Below are positions 23,267 through 36,125 of a stretch of 64,000 nucleotides of DNA, piece after piece. The position numbers and the translations under genes were made by a program. Location of the stretch: the NCBI GenBank assembly GCA_034440635.1, contig JAOTON010001253.1:1178001-1242000 (forward strand), in the 5' to 3' direction. Positions within the stretch are counted from its first letter, which is position 1; each line of letters opens with the position of its first letter. Origin of the DNA: Lepas anatifera. Taxonomy: Eukaryota > Arthropoda > Thecostraca > Lepadidae. The notes under the pieces were generated by a model. The model saw nothing but the letters and a program-made list of their open reading frames with translations, was not told the origin of the DNA and did not search any database.

Positions 23267-25787
23267 TTGTCTGTTCTGAGGACTGGTATCAGATACTTGA
23301 AACTTGCAGGGATGAAAGGCAGGAACCCATAAAAAATCCCGACGGCTGCAGATTTTCGAATTTTGCAAACATTTTTCCAAAATTTTGGATTATATTTTTA
23401 TAAACTTTTATTTTTCTATTTTTCTATTTTTAGTCTACAGCTCTCAAACTTACACTCTTTTACACACAATCAATTACCAGTTGTTGCTCAAAGTTTAAAG
23501 CAAAAATCCAAATTTGTGCTTCCAAAATGATTTTTTGAAACTTTTACCTCCAACTTGTAGTGAAATGCATTACCAAAGTTATAAGTTCGAAATATCTGAA
23601 GATATGATGCTAGGTGTTCCAAACTGGATTTTTGCAGACAGAATGGACTGTGCATTACTGCATAGACACTAAACTGAACCAAAAGCATAATTTTGAAGGT
23701 CAGTTTTGGCCCTTTTTCCAAAACATTGCAATTATGGCCTAAAACTTTAAAACCATATAACTTTCAAAATTCTGGACATTTTTGAACGCAGTTTTCTTTG
23801 TTGAGATGGGTATTGTCATTACAACAACATATTCTAAATGCAAATTTCTGAGTTAATGGAAAATATTTTTCTGCAAAAAATATAACATTTTTTTTTTTTT
23901 TGGAATTTAGGACTACATATTTCCAAATTTTCTTTTCGAAATTGGTACCAAAAAAAAGCCCGGCTCAAGTTCTACAACCGTCTGCCTGACCATACCCGCG
24001 CGTCTCCCATAGGTTTTGAGCTATATGATGATAAAGACTGAATTTGATGTGGTTTTTATAGGTTGTAATAGATTCATCACGTGATAAAGTGCCTTTATAC
24101 TCAACTGAGATATATGGCTCTCTCTAAACTTTTAGTATGGGAAATTATGAGCTCTGCCGTTTTTGTTTCATGACGCTCCGACGACTAGTTCGCCACTGAG
24201 GGGCAAAATACTTCGGTCCCATTTTTCCCGCAGCAGTAGTGACGTCATTCTGCCCTTCTTGCATGGACCTTCTGTGCTGCGGCAGTAGGCTGCAGCCGGT
24301 AAATGCGTGCAAGAAAGGCATAACATTTTTATCCGAGTGCATACAGCGGTGGCTAGCCGGTCGGGGTGGACGGGAACCTGACTAGAGGGCAGAGGGTGCC
24401 GAGGCGTGTTTAGAGATCCGAGGAAGTGAGCAGTGATGCCCTCAGGTATCTAGGGAACGGTAGCAGGGTCCAGAGGCGTGCTGAGATAGCTCATGGGAGA
24501 CATTTCGGACGGGGGAGCAGTGAGGATGGGGGGCTGGTACGGGACTGGAGCCTTCCCCACCATTGCCTCGGAACAGCTTCTGTGTTTGTATTAACCATAG
24601 ATATTCTGACATTGGGAGGGGGGGGTGTTCAGCCGCTTGCTCCGCCCATTGTATCTACCACCATTGGAATAGCCACCATGTATGTATATAAGCATATGAA
24701 AGATTGAAGATTTCGTTGCACTCCGTACCAAATTACCGAACAATATCAATGAGAGGCAATCGACCATGCAGATTTGGAATGTGGTATTCAGGTCAACAAA
24801 AGGTCACTGCGCATGCGCACTGGAACTAATGGTAACGGAGGCTATCTCGGCAACCTACAGGTCGATTTTCTTGAAATTTTGTGAACAGAAGAATATCACG
24901 AAATGTAAGTCAAAAATGTTATTGAAAATGCACTGCTCTGCGCATGCGCAGCAGAAATTATGAAAATAGGCCTGAAAGGCGAGGATATTTCAGAGGAGGA
25001 CCTGAACAGAGGGAAAGCCAACGTGCTTAAAGTTAGCATGAGTGTTTTGTCACCCTTGGTAACAACAAAGGTCAGTGCGCATGCGCATTAGAACTTATGG
25101 TCATGGAGGCTATCTCGGGAGCCAATAGACCGATTTCGCTCAAATTTTTGCGAGTAAAAGCAGAATAGCATCTGCTAATCCTAATTGATGGCATTATGAC
25201 GCTGCACTATTATGCGCATGTGCAGTAGGAATTCTAAGGAATATTAGGCTCTAAGGGATCATTTAGACCAGGAGACAAACAAACGGCATATTAACATGCT
25301 TCAGTCAACTATAACGGTATCTTTGCTCTCATTCACTGCAGACGTTACTGCGCATGCGAACTGGGAGTAGGGTAACCGAAGCTAACTCGTTAAAAAATTG
25401 GCTGAATTGGGTGAAAATCTGCAGGTATAGGTGAAATACGGTCGGCAAACCCATCATATTTTATCATGTATCTCCTTTCTTCTGGTCATGCCCAGTCTTT
25501 ACTTAACAAAACAACCATTATACGTGTGTTTATCTATGTGATGACATGAACAGAGGCCAAACGTGACGCAGTGTGCAGAGACATGCTAATGTAGGAAAAC
25601 ATGGGCTTACACAGGGGATTGAATGGAGCCATAATGAGAACACAAAACCTAAAACTCCAACATTGCGTTGTTATAAGTATCAAACTGCTGAAAACACTCG
25701 CCTGTCAATCGAACTGTTTGGCTAACGTACATTGTCACCGGCTTCTCCTGCGTCGGAGCGGCACCTGCCGAGGCCGCAGGCCGAGGT
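23267..25787 (+). mobile_element. Element X, copy 2 (end of cluster 1)
   Basis: Complete X of about 2.5 kb, intact at the site occupied by the 277-bp insert in copy 1. The 3' hairpin is at 25747-25780. A short GTA/GTT run and TCTGTTGTC follow, as if another element should begin, but the sequence then becomes unrelated at about 25810. Confidence 0.87.
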
Positions 25788-25809
25788 AGTAGTAGTTGTT
25801 GTCTGTTGT

Positions 25810-26545
25810 CAAATGCTGCCCAAACGGGTGCAGGTCCAGCAGGTTGCTTAGGGGGAAGCCGAGCCCATGCATGTGAGAATAGATCAAGTATACTTCAGTA
25901 TACTTTCTACAGAAAGTATTGACTGACAGAGTCAATGGGCCAAATTTGTCTGGTGCAGCCAATAAATTTTTCACTATCAATTATAAATACCTTGCAAATA
26001 GTCAAAAGCAATCAAAATAGTTTTTACTGATGGAAATTTCCCAATTGATTAATTATGAAACACTACTTGGCTAGAAAACAGGCCATAGGAGAGTTTGGAC
26101 CCTCCCATTGCTTTGGGGTTCATGGCCGAATCGGCATAGCAGGTTTTGACGAGCTCATTCGGGCAGCCTCAGGGAAGAACAACCAGTTTGGGGCAGCTTT
26201 TACCCTTTTTAGGACAGGTCAGGAAACTTGGAATTATCCTCCCATCCATTATATTCCTTCATTTAACAATGTGCGGCCGCAGATTATTGTTGATAGGATA
26301 TACTTACATGTACGAAGGCGAACATGCCGCATTCTATTTTGAGCTTTTTTTAGCAAGTTCCGTTCAACACTGGGACCCAAAGCGGTACTTTCCAGTCTTC
26401 TGCTATTATTGGCATTACGCTAAAACGATTTGCACATGCCAACCTACTCGAGATGAATCACATAGGCATTTACAAACCAAGATACCTTTACTAACGAGAT
26501 ACGGCATAATGCGAAGGAAATTTGACAGACACCGCTGGAGATTGA
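25810..26545. other. Sequence between clusters 1 and 2, no gene recognised
   Basis: Open frames at 26055-26342 and 26146-26655 (plus) show no known motif, and the second runs into an inverted repeat, which argues against coding. Confidence 0.4.
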
Positions 26546-26823
26546 GGTATGTTCCAGACCCTCGTGGCGAAAATCCAAGAGCTTTTAATGCGAGATGTTT
26601 TTCTAAAAATTACCCAAGACAAATGACGCAAGGGATTGTAACATGTGGGTCATAATTTTCATATCAACGAATGACGCCCATAACTAGGCAATACAAGTTT
26701 ATTTGTTACATTTCTTGACGTCATTTATCTTGGGAATTTTTCAAGGGGTCAGTAGGTATTTCCTCAAAAAAGTCTGGCACCAGGGGCTCTCAGATTTTCA
26801 TAAGAGAGTCTGGAACATACCTA
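26546..26823. repeat. Long imperfect inverted repeat (foldback)
   Basis: The sequence AGGTATGTTCCAGACCCT at 26546 is matched in reverse complement by GAGTCTGGAACATACCT ending at 26823. Further in, ATTACCCAAGACAAATGACG pairs with CGTCATTTATCTTGGGAATT. Arms are about 90-105 bp around a loop of about 80 bp. Confidence 0.7.
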
Positions 26824-26843
26824 TTATTTCCGACAGTGAACAG

Positions 26844-27037
26844 CATGGGCGCTAAAAGCGGGGGGGACGGGGAAGTGTCCCCCTGTTGGCCAACCAAGGG
26901 AGACGTTACCCCCTCCCAAATTTTTGGATTCATTATTATTAATGCTGCCAGGTATCGAATACGCTTCAAATTTGCTTCCCCCGGTCAGCACCAGCCTGGG
27001 TATTTCCCCCTGTACAAATTCCGTGGCGGCGCCCCTG
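26844..27037. mobile_element. Small hAT-like MITE, copy 2
   Basis: 194 bp with ends CATGGGCGC and GCGCCCCTG. It is flanked by GTGAACAG (26836-26843) and GTGAATAG (27038-27045), a 7-of-8 match as expected for an 8-bp target duplication. It is the inverted relative of 6777-6957. Confidence 0.75.
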
Positions 27038-27045
27038 GTGAATAG

Positions 27046-28397
27046 GGATTTCAATGGTTCAGATTTGCCGTCGGGACTGGCCGGGCCCTGTATATCCGGC
27101 AAATCTGGCTGTCGCCCAAGGCCGCTGTCGCCGATTCTCACTGTCCCATGCACACTGTCTGGGGTCATTGAACTCCGCAGTGATGCAGTAGAAAAACAGC
27201 AAAGGAACGAGACTACTAATTAGACAATTGTGATTACTTATTTCCTTCGCCAGAAAGTCTTATCTATTGAATCGTCTAGCGTGACATAGGCGGGTCTAGG
27301 ATTTCCGATTGCGTGAAAAAGGAGCGTTTAAGCTGAGGCGCCATCGGAACCATGAGGAAGCCTTTTTGTACGGAAAAACCTATTGTGGGGGCGCGGTACC
27401 TGCATACTGAGGGGATGGGAGTGGAAGGGGCAGTTTATAGGTGGCGCCATCCACATTTCAGGGGCCCGTGACCATTTCAGATGGAGGCGGGAGTTTATGG
27501 GAATGTGGGGGGAGAGGGTGTCAAGTGGCCCCTTGTCTCCTGGATCTGTCTGTGTATCGAGGTTTTAGCGGCGTAAGGACCCGGCTCCCTGGGAACTCCC
27601 AGGAAAAAAAGCTAGTTTTTTTGTTTTCTCGGCGGCTGCTGGAGTTCCTATTTGGTAGACGTTATCTGTCGCACAGAATATTTGCACTAGCCAAGTTCTG
27701 TCGCAATCCCTGCTTGGCGAATTGGCGGGTTTTTCCACCCCTGTATAAGCGGGACTATATGTCAAGGTCACTTCACATGAAAGTCAAGGTCAAGGTCAAA
27801 GGCCACATGTCAAGGTCATATCTGCACTTTCAAGGTCACTGACCACGGCGCGTCCGGCCAAATGACGTTACCCCGTCTGACATATATTATGCTATGACGT
27901 CATCAATAGGGTACCCCAATACAAAGGTCAAGGTCAAAGGTCAAGGTCAAAGGTCATTGGGAAAGGTCAATCCTCATTTCCCGCCAAACAGTGACTACAG
28001 TGTTAGTCAAAGTGTAAATAATAAGTAGTATACCATATGGTGACCTTAAAGGTCAATGAACTTGAATGACCTTGACCCAAAAGTTGTGGGGAAGCCTCTT
28101 TGAGACCTATTCTCTATGAACCTTGTCCGCCTTTAGCTTATTCCCGCCATTTTCCTGCATAATAACAGCATTTATCAATCGATACCAGCATGGCCAATAT
28201 TTGACCTTTACGACCTCGTTTGACCTTGAAGATATTGACCTAGGTCAATGAAAATTGGTCATCATGTAGACCACCATAGCCCCCACCCACCTACCAAGTG
28301 GCGTTTTTCTAACCCTCTTAGTTTCCGAGATCTTAGGGGGGCCTACCAGGCCCCCTCCAGTGCGCGTTAGTGCCAGACCCCCCTCCAGTGCGGGTGT
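27046..28397. other. Non-coding sequence with AGGTCA-rich repeat
   Basis: From about 27765 to 28245 the sequence is dense in AGGTCA and TGACCT, including AGGTCAAAGGTCA (direct repeat with one-base spacing) near 27930. Similar AGGTCA-rich tracts recur at 35740-35830, 36240-36310 and 40430-40720, so this is a dispersed repeat. A degenerate GGATCC-type element end lies at about 27288-27550. No gene seen. Confidence 0.5.
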
Positions 28398-28680
28398 TAA
28401 CAAAACAAACATTATGCGTGTGTTTATTTCTTTGATGATATGAACAGAGGGCAAGCGTGGTGCAGTATGCAGAGACATGCTAATTTAGGAAAACATGGGC
28501 CTAGACAGGGGATTGAATGGAGCCATAGTGAGAACACAAAACCTAAAACTCCAACATTGCTTTGTTATAAGTATCAAACTGCTGAAAAAACTCGCCTGTC
28601 AATCGAACTGTTTGGCTAACGTACATTGTCACCGGCTTCTCCTGCGCCAGAGCGGCACCTGCCGAGGCCGCAGGCCGAGG
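28398..28680 (+). mobile_element. Truncated Z tail (start of cluster 2)
   Basis: Only the last ~280 bp of a Z-type element are present, from TTAACAAAACAAAC to the 3' hairpin ending near 28674. The upstream sequence is unrelated. A GTT run links it to Y copy 2. Confidence 0.85.
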
Positions 28681-28700
28681 TTGTTGTTGTTGTTGTTGTT

Positions 28701-30015
28701 GGCGTCTGTCAGTCCTGAGAATTGATGTCAGAGCTCTGGAATTTTGTAGGGTGATAGCCCTTCTGCTCCAGACACCCAAACTGAAGCCCGAGTCGAAATC
28801 CAAAATAGTTTTTGAGAAATTTTGGCTCAAACTTTTTCTGTTTTATATTTTTCTAATTTTTACTTCTTAACCTACGAACTTGAAACTTATCTCCTTTTCG
28901 AAAGATAACAAGGGCCAGCTAGGGAAAACGAATTGAGCTGATCCGACAATATTTATTGCGCGAAAACGCGGCATTTCTCACGCGAGCAAAAAACCTGCTA
29001 AAAGTTGATGGCCGACTTGTGCGCTCGAAATGTCAGAAGACAGGCCTCAGTTAGCTGAAAGGCAGTTACCTAGGGGTAGCTAGGAAAATTTTGTAGTGCT
29101 TAGGCATAGTTTTGAGTGCGAAACGCAAAATTTTGACCTACTTTTTACAGTTCTTCCGGAAGACTGAATTTTGGTTCATTTCATTTCAACGTTAATATCT
29201 CACAATCTAATTGACCGATTTGAGTTTTCATTTCAAATAATGAAAGAACATTGCTTCCGCCTGATAAAATTTGGAGATGGAAATTGTGAATGTGAAATTC
29301 TTTGTTTTATAGGCATAAATAGAAATTGAGTCAAAAAACTTTTTATTTGCATCTTCCTGGTTCCAAGCTCATGTCATTCACAAACTCAGAACTGACATGG
29401 CTGAAGAGGAAAGTTACTTGCGGTCATTTCGCTCACTTATACTACCCACCTATCTCTAATGGCTTTCGAGTAGTTAGTCCAAAATGTATTACAAGATGCT
29501 AAATTTCTCGGACCACCTTTGCTTCTCACCATGGTTTCAAGTCCTTAAAATGGATGGAAGTGGAAGTAATTTGGCATGAAGCTAGCTTACGATCCTAGCT
29601 CGACGATACAAATAATTTCAGCCCAAAAGAATGTTTGGTTCGTCTTCTAGAAGCACCTTTATATCGTGCCTTTTCGGGACAAGCACAGCACCCGGCGCCA
29701 GCGGCCCGGCATATTCGGCGGAGTTGTACTAGCAAGTGACCTCCTGACGGGTCACAGCTGTTCAGCTAGTGGGAGGATGAGTAGTGTGGCACGGTGGTCT
29801 AGTGGTTAGAGGCCCTGTCTCTTGATCAGGTAGGTCCGGTTCGAATCCGGGGGTGACCACGTACTCTTTATTGGTTATTTCAAAGAAAAGAATGATAAAA
29901 CTGACTTGCAGGCTTATGAAGAGATACATTAAGAACGAAATATGGTTTGCTTTCGGCACATTGTCATGCGGCTCTCCTGCGCCGGTGGGGCGTTAGCCCA
30001 GGCCGCAGGCCGAGG
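28701..30015 (+). mobile_element. Element Y, copy 2
   Basis: Complete Y with head CTGAGAATTGATGTCAGAGC, tRNA-like segment at 29786-29860 and 3' end GTCATGCGGCTCT plus hairpin with inner arms GGGC/GCCC. Its last base is followed directly by a Y-type 5' unit (TCAGAGCCGCATGAC). Confidence 0.88.
29786..29860 (+). tRNA. tRNA-like segment in element Y, copy 2
   Basis: Acceptor arms GTGGCAC/GTG(A)CCAC, D arm GGTC/GGCC, anticodon arm CCTG/CAGG with loop reading CTCTTGA (would be CTT, lysine), and T arm CCGG/CCGG around TTCGAAT. The one-base bulge in the acceptor and the repeat context make function doubtful. Confidence 0.55.
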
Positions 30016-30343
30016 TCAGAGCCGCATGACGAAATCCATGGAGCGAAGCGCATTGAGATTTCTCAAGCGGCTCTATTCTGGCCGCTCAGACGGGTCTCGT
30101 CGTGGTCTGTTGTTGTTGTTGTCAGAAGCCGGTGACGAACAAAGTAAGAAACGGCTTCTATTCTGACAGTTTTTCCGGTCTCGTCGTTGTCAGAAGCCGG
30201 TGACGAACGAAGTAAGAAACGGCTTCTATTCTGACAGTTTTTCCGGTCTCGTCGTGGCTGTCTGTCAGAAGCCGGTGACGAACGAAGTGAGAAACGGCTT
30301 CTATACTGACAGTTTTTCGTTCTCTGTTGTCCGTAGTAGTAGT
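30016..30343 (+). repeat. Mixed hairpin-unit array before X copy 3
   Basis: One Y-type unit, two X/Z-type units with the GGTCTCGTCG ending, one X-type unit with the CGTTCTCTGTTG ending, then (GTA)n. The last unit before the core is the X form, as at other X copies. Confidence 0.9.
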
Positions 30344-32862
30344 TGTTGTCTGTTCTGAGAACTGGTATCAGATACTTGAAACTTGCAGGGATGAAAGGCA
30401 GGAACCCATAAAAAATCTCCACGGCTGCAGATTTTCGAATTTTGCAAAAACCTTTCCAAAATTCTGGATTATATTTTTATAAACTTTTATTTTTTTATTT
30501 TTCTATTTTTAGTCTACAACTCTCAAACCTACACTCTTTTAAACACAATCAATTACCAGTTGTTAATCAAAGTTTGAAGTAAAAATCCAAATTTGTACTT
30601 CCAAAATGATTTTTTGAAACTTTTACCTCCAACTTGTAGTGAAATTCATTAACAAAGTTATAAGTTCGAAATATCTGAAGATATGATGCTAGGTGTTCCA
30701 AACTGGATTTTTACAGACAGAATGGACTGTGCATTACTGCATAGACACTAAACTGAACCAAAAGCATAATTTTGAAGGTCAGTTTTGGCCCTTTTTCCAA
30801 AACATTGCAATTATGGCCTAAAACTTTAAAACCGTATAACTTTCAAAATTCTTGACATTTTTGAACGCAGTTTTCTTTGTTGAGATGGGTATTGTCATTG
30901 CAACAACATATTCTAAACTCAAATTTCTGAGTTAATGGGAAATATTTTTCTACAAAAATACAATATTTTTTGTTTTTTGGGAATTTATGACTATATATTT
31001 CCAAATTTTCTTTTCGAAATTGGTACCAAAAAAAAGCCCGGCTCAAGTTCTACAACCGTGTGCCTGACCATACCCGCGCGTCTCCCATAGGTTTTGAGCT
31101 ATATGATGATAAAGACTGAATTTGATGCGGTTTTCATAGGTTGTAATAGATTCATCACGTGATAAAGTGCCTTTATACTCAACTGAGATATATGGCTCTC
31201 TCTAAACTTGTAGTATGGGAAATTATGAGCTCTGCCGTTTTTGTTTCATGACGCTCCGACGACTAGTTCGCCACTGAGGGGCAAAATACTTCGGTCTCGT
31301 TTTTCCCGCAGCAGTAGTGACGTCATTCTGCCCTTCTTGCATGGACCTTCTGTGCTGCGGCAGTAGGCTGCAGCCGGTAAATGCGTGCAAGAAAGGCATA
31401 ACATTTCTATCCGAGTGTATACAGCGGGTGGCTAGCCGGTCGGGGCGGACGGGAACCTGACTAGAGGGCAGAGGGTGCCGAGGCGTGTTTAGAGATCGGA
31501 GGAAGTGAGCAGTGATGCCCTCAGGCATCTAGGGAACGGTAGCAGGGTCCAGAGGCGTGCTGAGATAGCTCATGGGAGACATTTCGGACGGGGGAGCAGT
31601 GAGGATGGGGGCTGGTACGGGACTGGAGCCTTCCCCGCCATTGACTCGGAACAGCTTCTGTGTTTGTATTAACCATAGATATTCTGACATTGGGGGGGGA
31701 GTTCAGCCCCTAGCTCCGCCCATTGTATCAACCACCATTTGAATAGCCACCATGTATGTATATTAGCATATGAAAGATTGAAGATTTCGTTGCACTCCGT
31801 ACCAAATTACCGAAAAATATCAATGAGAGGCAATCGACCATGCAGATTTCGAATGTGGTATTCAGGTCAACAAAGGTCACTGCGCATGCGCACTGGAATT
31901 AATGGTAACAGAGGCTATCTCGGCAACCTACGGGTCGATTTTTTGGAAATTTTGTGAACAAAAGAATAGCACGAAATATAAGTCAAAAATGTCATTGAAG
32001 CTGCACTGCTCTGCGCATGCGCAGAAGAAATTATGAAAATAAGCCCGAAAGGCTAGGATATTTCAGAGGAGGACCTGAACAGAGGGAAAGCCAACGTGCT
32101 TAAAGTTAGCATGAATGTTTTGTCACCCTTGGTAACAACAAAAGTCAGTGCGCATGCGCATTAGAACTTATGGTCATGGAGGCTATCTCGGGAGCCAATA
32201 GACCGATTTCGCTCAAATTTTTGCGAGTAAAAGCAGAATATCATCTGCTAATCCTAATTGATGGCATTATGACGCTGCACTATTATGCGCATGTGCAGTA
32301 GGAATTCTAAGGAATAATAGGCTATAAGGGATCATTTAGACCAGGAGACAAACAAACGGCATATTAACATGCTTCAGTCAACTATAACGGTATCTTTGCT
32401 CTCATTCACTGCAGACGTTACTGCGCATGCGGACTGGGAGTAGGGTAACCGAAGCTAACTCGTTAACAAATTGGCTGAATTGGGTGAAAATCTGCAGGTA
32501 TAGGTGAAATACGGTCGGCAAACCCATCATATTTTATAATGTATCTCCTTTCTTCTGGTCATGCCCAGTCTTTACTTAACAAAACAACCATTATACGTGT
32601 GTTTATTTATTTGATGACATGAACAGAGGGCAAACGTGGCGCAGTGTGCAGAGACATGCTAATTTAGGAAAACATGGGCTTACAAAGGGGATTGAATGGA
32701 GTCATAACGAGAACACAAGACCTAAAAGTCCGAAAATTGTGTTGGTATAAGTATCATACTGCTGAAAACACTCGCCTGTCAATCGAACTGTTTGCCTAAC
32801 GTACATTGTCACCGGCTTCTCCTGCGCCGGAGCGGCACCTGCCGAGGCCGCAGGCCGAGGTT
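30344..32862 (+). mobile_element. Element X, copy 3 (subfamily b)
   Basis: Complete X. It shares diagnostic variants with copy 5 (for example AATCTCCACGGCTGC near the head and CCGAGTGTATAC in the body) that differ from copies 1, 2 and 4. The 3' hairpin is at 32821-32854. Confidence 0.87.
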
Positions 32863-32868
32863 GTTGTT

Positions 32869-34185
32869 GGCGTCTGTCAGTCCTGAGAATTGATGTCAGA
32901 GCTCTGGAATTTTGTAGGGTGATAGCCCTTCTGCTCCAGACACCCCAACTGAAGCCCCGAGTCGAAATCCAAAATAGTTTTTGAGAAATTTTGGCTCAAA
33001 CTTTTTCTGTTTTATATTTTCCTAATTTTTACTTCTTAACCTACGAACTTGAAACTTATGTCCTTTTCGAAAGATAAAAAGGGCCGGCTAGGGAAAACGA
33101 ATTGAGCTGATCCGACAATATTTATTGCGCGAAAACGCGGCATTTCTCACGCGAGCAAAAAACCTGCTAAAAGTTGATGGCCGACTTGTGCGCTCGAAAT
33201 GTCAGAAGACAGGCCTCAGTTAGCTGAAAGGCAGTTACCTAGGGGTAGCTAGGAAAATTTTGTAGTGCTTAGGCATAGTTTTGAGTGCAAAACGCAGAAT
33301 TTTGACCTACTTTTTACAGTTCTTCCGGAAGACTGAATTTTGGTTCATTTCATTTCAACGTTAATATCTCACAATCTAATTGACCGATTTGAGTTTTCAT
33401 TTCAAATAATGAAAGAACATTGCTTCCGCCTGATAATATTTGGAGATGGAAGTTGTGAATGTGAAATTCTTTGTTTTATAGGCATAAATAGAAATTGAGT
33501 CAAAAAACTTTTTATTTCCATCTTCCTGGTTCCAAGCTCATGTCACTCACAAACTCAGAACTGACATGGCTGAAGAGGAAAGTTACTTGCGGTCATTTCG
33601 CTCACTTATACTACCCACCTATCTCTAATGGCTTTCGAGTAATTAATCCAAAATGTATTACAAGATGCTAAAGTTCTCGGACCACCTTTGCTTCTCACCA
33701 TGGTTTGAAGTCCTTAAAATGGATGGAAGTGGAAGTAATTTGGCATGAAGCTAGCTTACGATCCTAGCTCGACGATACAACTAATTTCAGCCCAAAAGAA
33801 TGTTTGGTTCGTCTTCTAGAAGCACCTTTATATCGTGCCTTTTCGGGACAAGCACAGCACCCGGCGCCAGCGGCCCGGCATATTCGGCGGAGTTGAACTA
33901 GCCAGTGACCTCCTGACGGGTCACAGCTGTTCAGCTAGTGGGAGGATTAGTAGTGTGGCACGGTGGTCTAGTGGTTAGAGGCCCTGTCTCTTGATCAGGT
34001 AGGTCCGGTTCGAATCCGGTGGTGACCACGTACTCTTTATTGGTTATTTCAAAGAAAAGAATGATAAAACTGACTTGCAGGCTTATGAAGAGATACATTA
34101 AGAACGAAATATGGTTTGCTTTCGGCACATTGTCATGCGGCTCTCCTGCGCCGGTGGGGCGTTAGCCCAGGCCGCAGGCCGAGGT
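32869..34185 (+). mobile_element. Element Y, copy 3 (end of cluster 2)
   Basis: Complete Y after a short GTT run, with tRNA-like segment and Y-type 3' hairpin. Unrelated sequence starts after GGCCGAGG and a run of T. Confidence 0.87.
33955..34029 (+). tRNA. tRNA-like segment in element Y, copy 3
   Basis: Same fold potential as in copy 2. The T arm carries one change (CCGGTGGTGACC region), weakening it slightly. Confidence 0.5.
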
Positions 34186-35739
34186 TTTTTTAACGTGGCG
34201 ATAAGAGCGTGGAAATACTTTTTGTGCTGGTAAGTGCAATTCTTGATCTCTGTAAATTCTCCGTGATTGGCTACCTAAGTTCTGGTCATTGAACCTCATT
34301 TGGCTACCCACGAGCGTGGGCGAGTTGGCGAGATTCTTGACCTCTGTTCTGGTCCATCTTTCCCCATGGGGTGACCATGTTACCCCATTAGGTGGGGCGA
34401 AATGGACTTTTGCTACTTTTTCCTAAACTTTATGCTCATTTTGATATGATAATGACAGACACATATCTGTTTGCACACTGGTAGACAAATGTCTGAGGTA
34501 TCTCTACAACCAAAATAGGAACGAAACGAGCTGATGAAGTCATCGAAAACTCACACCATCGTTAAGGTGTCCATGACTCCCCACTTTCCCCTAAATTTGG
34601 TCTTACATATGATATTTATATCGGACAGCAGCCTTGGGGACATGTGCATCGCCACCGGGGGGCCTGGAGGGCTGGGGCCCCCACTCTTGGAAGGCGGGGG
34701 ACTACCCCCACTTCTGGCTGGAAATACCGTCAAGAAACCCGAATTTAAGCCGACGTGGGCGTTTCAGTTTCAGGATTTCACCACTGCCCCCCCTACTTTT
34801 TCTCTGCCTCCCCATTCGAAAATTCGTGGCGATGCCCTTGCTTGGGGCTTCCCGACGCACCGACTTTTAAAGTTATAAGGCATCGTCAACCCTCACCCTT
34901 TTGGGGGAGCATGATAGGGATCGGAATAGCTTATGCAGAATACCCCACGGGGATTTGAACCCGGGTCAGGGGCGTGGAAGTCAAACGCTTTCCCCACGTC
35001 ACTGCAACCCCAGATATATTTCGGGTTGAGGTACCATTACCGAAACAATATCATGCGATACCTCATATAAGCATTGTCATTCGTTTATACTTGCACATCT
35101 GCTGTAGCACATAATCATAACATCTAAAGTACATACACCGATATATAAATTGCCAACCTCGCAGCCCCTCCTTGTCTAAATGCAATAAGGAATAAGCACA
35201 CCACATAACTTTAAACATGTCTAAGCACACAAATATGATTACATAGGAAGTATCATTGGAGGGTCCAGAGTTCATACACCCAATAAAGCCAACTTTATCT
35301 AAAGGGGAAACTTCCTGCAATGAATGGTCCAACGGTGTAAGGCGTTGTTTGAGTTGCTACAAGCTTGAAATCGAAGTTTCTAATTAAATGTATCTAGGTT
35401 CCTGACGATAAGGTAATACTCGGCATATCTCTTCGAATCCGCTGAGATAGGAAATTTAGAAAACTCAACGCTTATATATTCGGGCTTCAGAATCTGTTCA
35501 ATCTTGCTGCATTCTTCAGAATCTGCTGAATCTTGCATATTCCTGCTTAAGAGTCTAGATGATAATCGGTGGTAATAAATATCATCAGTTGATAACAAAG
35601 CATAACCTCGAATTGACCGACCTCAAATCTCGGCCAAGTACCATCTTTTCTTCTTATAATGATTACGCTCTTTGTTGCAGTTATATATATTTTATATGAC
35701 GATTGCGTCATATCAAAATATATGTCAGATCGGGTAACA
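34186..35739. other. Non-coding sequence, no gene recognised
   Basis: A G/C-rich MITE-like patch lies at about 34650-34860. The remainder is A/T-rich, and open frames at 35063-35332 and 35380-35598 (minus) show no motif. Confidence 0.4.
34943..35011 (-). repeat. tRNA-like (SINE-head-like) sequence
   Basis: The minus strand carries the B-box GGTTCAAATCC with a T-stem-like CCCGGG/CCCCG context and an upstream D-arm-like stretch. The acceptor ends do not pair, so it is not a normal tRNA gene. Probably a degenerate tRNA-derived SINE. Confidence 0.4.
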
Positions 35740-36125
35740 CGATTTGACCGGAAGCACTGAAGTCAATGACCTTGAAAGTTCTGATATGACCTTGACCTGT
35801 GACCTTTCACCTTGACCTTAATGTGAGGTGACCGAGACATATAATCCTGTTCAGATGGCGTTTTGACGTCCCCACTCGGTCTCCAACACAAGCAAACTGG
35901 TTCAACCGCGCACTTGTGGGGATCTCAAAATGCAGGTCTGACTTTGAAAGCCTTTAAATAAAATGATTTTTTTCTACCGGTTTTCAGTTTTTACTAATCG
36001 ACGTTACATTAAATTCTCTCCAATGTGGCCTGGTATCATTTTTCGGCTACCAGTGGTTCCGCGGACATCTTTGAAAAATAGATGGGGTTTCCGAGACCCC
36101 CTCCACTACGTGTGTTACCTTTTGG
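35740..36125. repeat. Dispersed AGGTCA-containing repeat, copy A (direct repeat of 40620-41005)
   Basis: Shares in order GACCTTTxxCTTxAxTTT, ATGTGAGGTGACC, GACGTCxCCACTCGGT, CTCTGACTTTGAAAGCCT-like, TTAAATTCTCTCxAATGTGGCC-type blocks with 40620-41005 in the same orientation. Confidence 0.7.

Noticed and set aside
24145..24342. Conserved short minus-strand frame repeated in all X copies (also 31223, 45009, 47542)
   Set aside because: Conservation follows from element identity; lengths and ends differ between copies, and there is no domain or start context.
26146..26655. 169-codon plus-strand frame as a gene
   Set aside because: It runs into one arm of an inverted repeat and shows no recognisable motif.
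29762..29959. Minus-strand frame present in all Y copies (EITNKEYVVTPGFEP type)
   Set aside because: It is the antisense translation of the tRNA-like segment; such peptides appear wherever tRNA-like sequences are translated.
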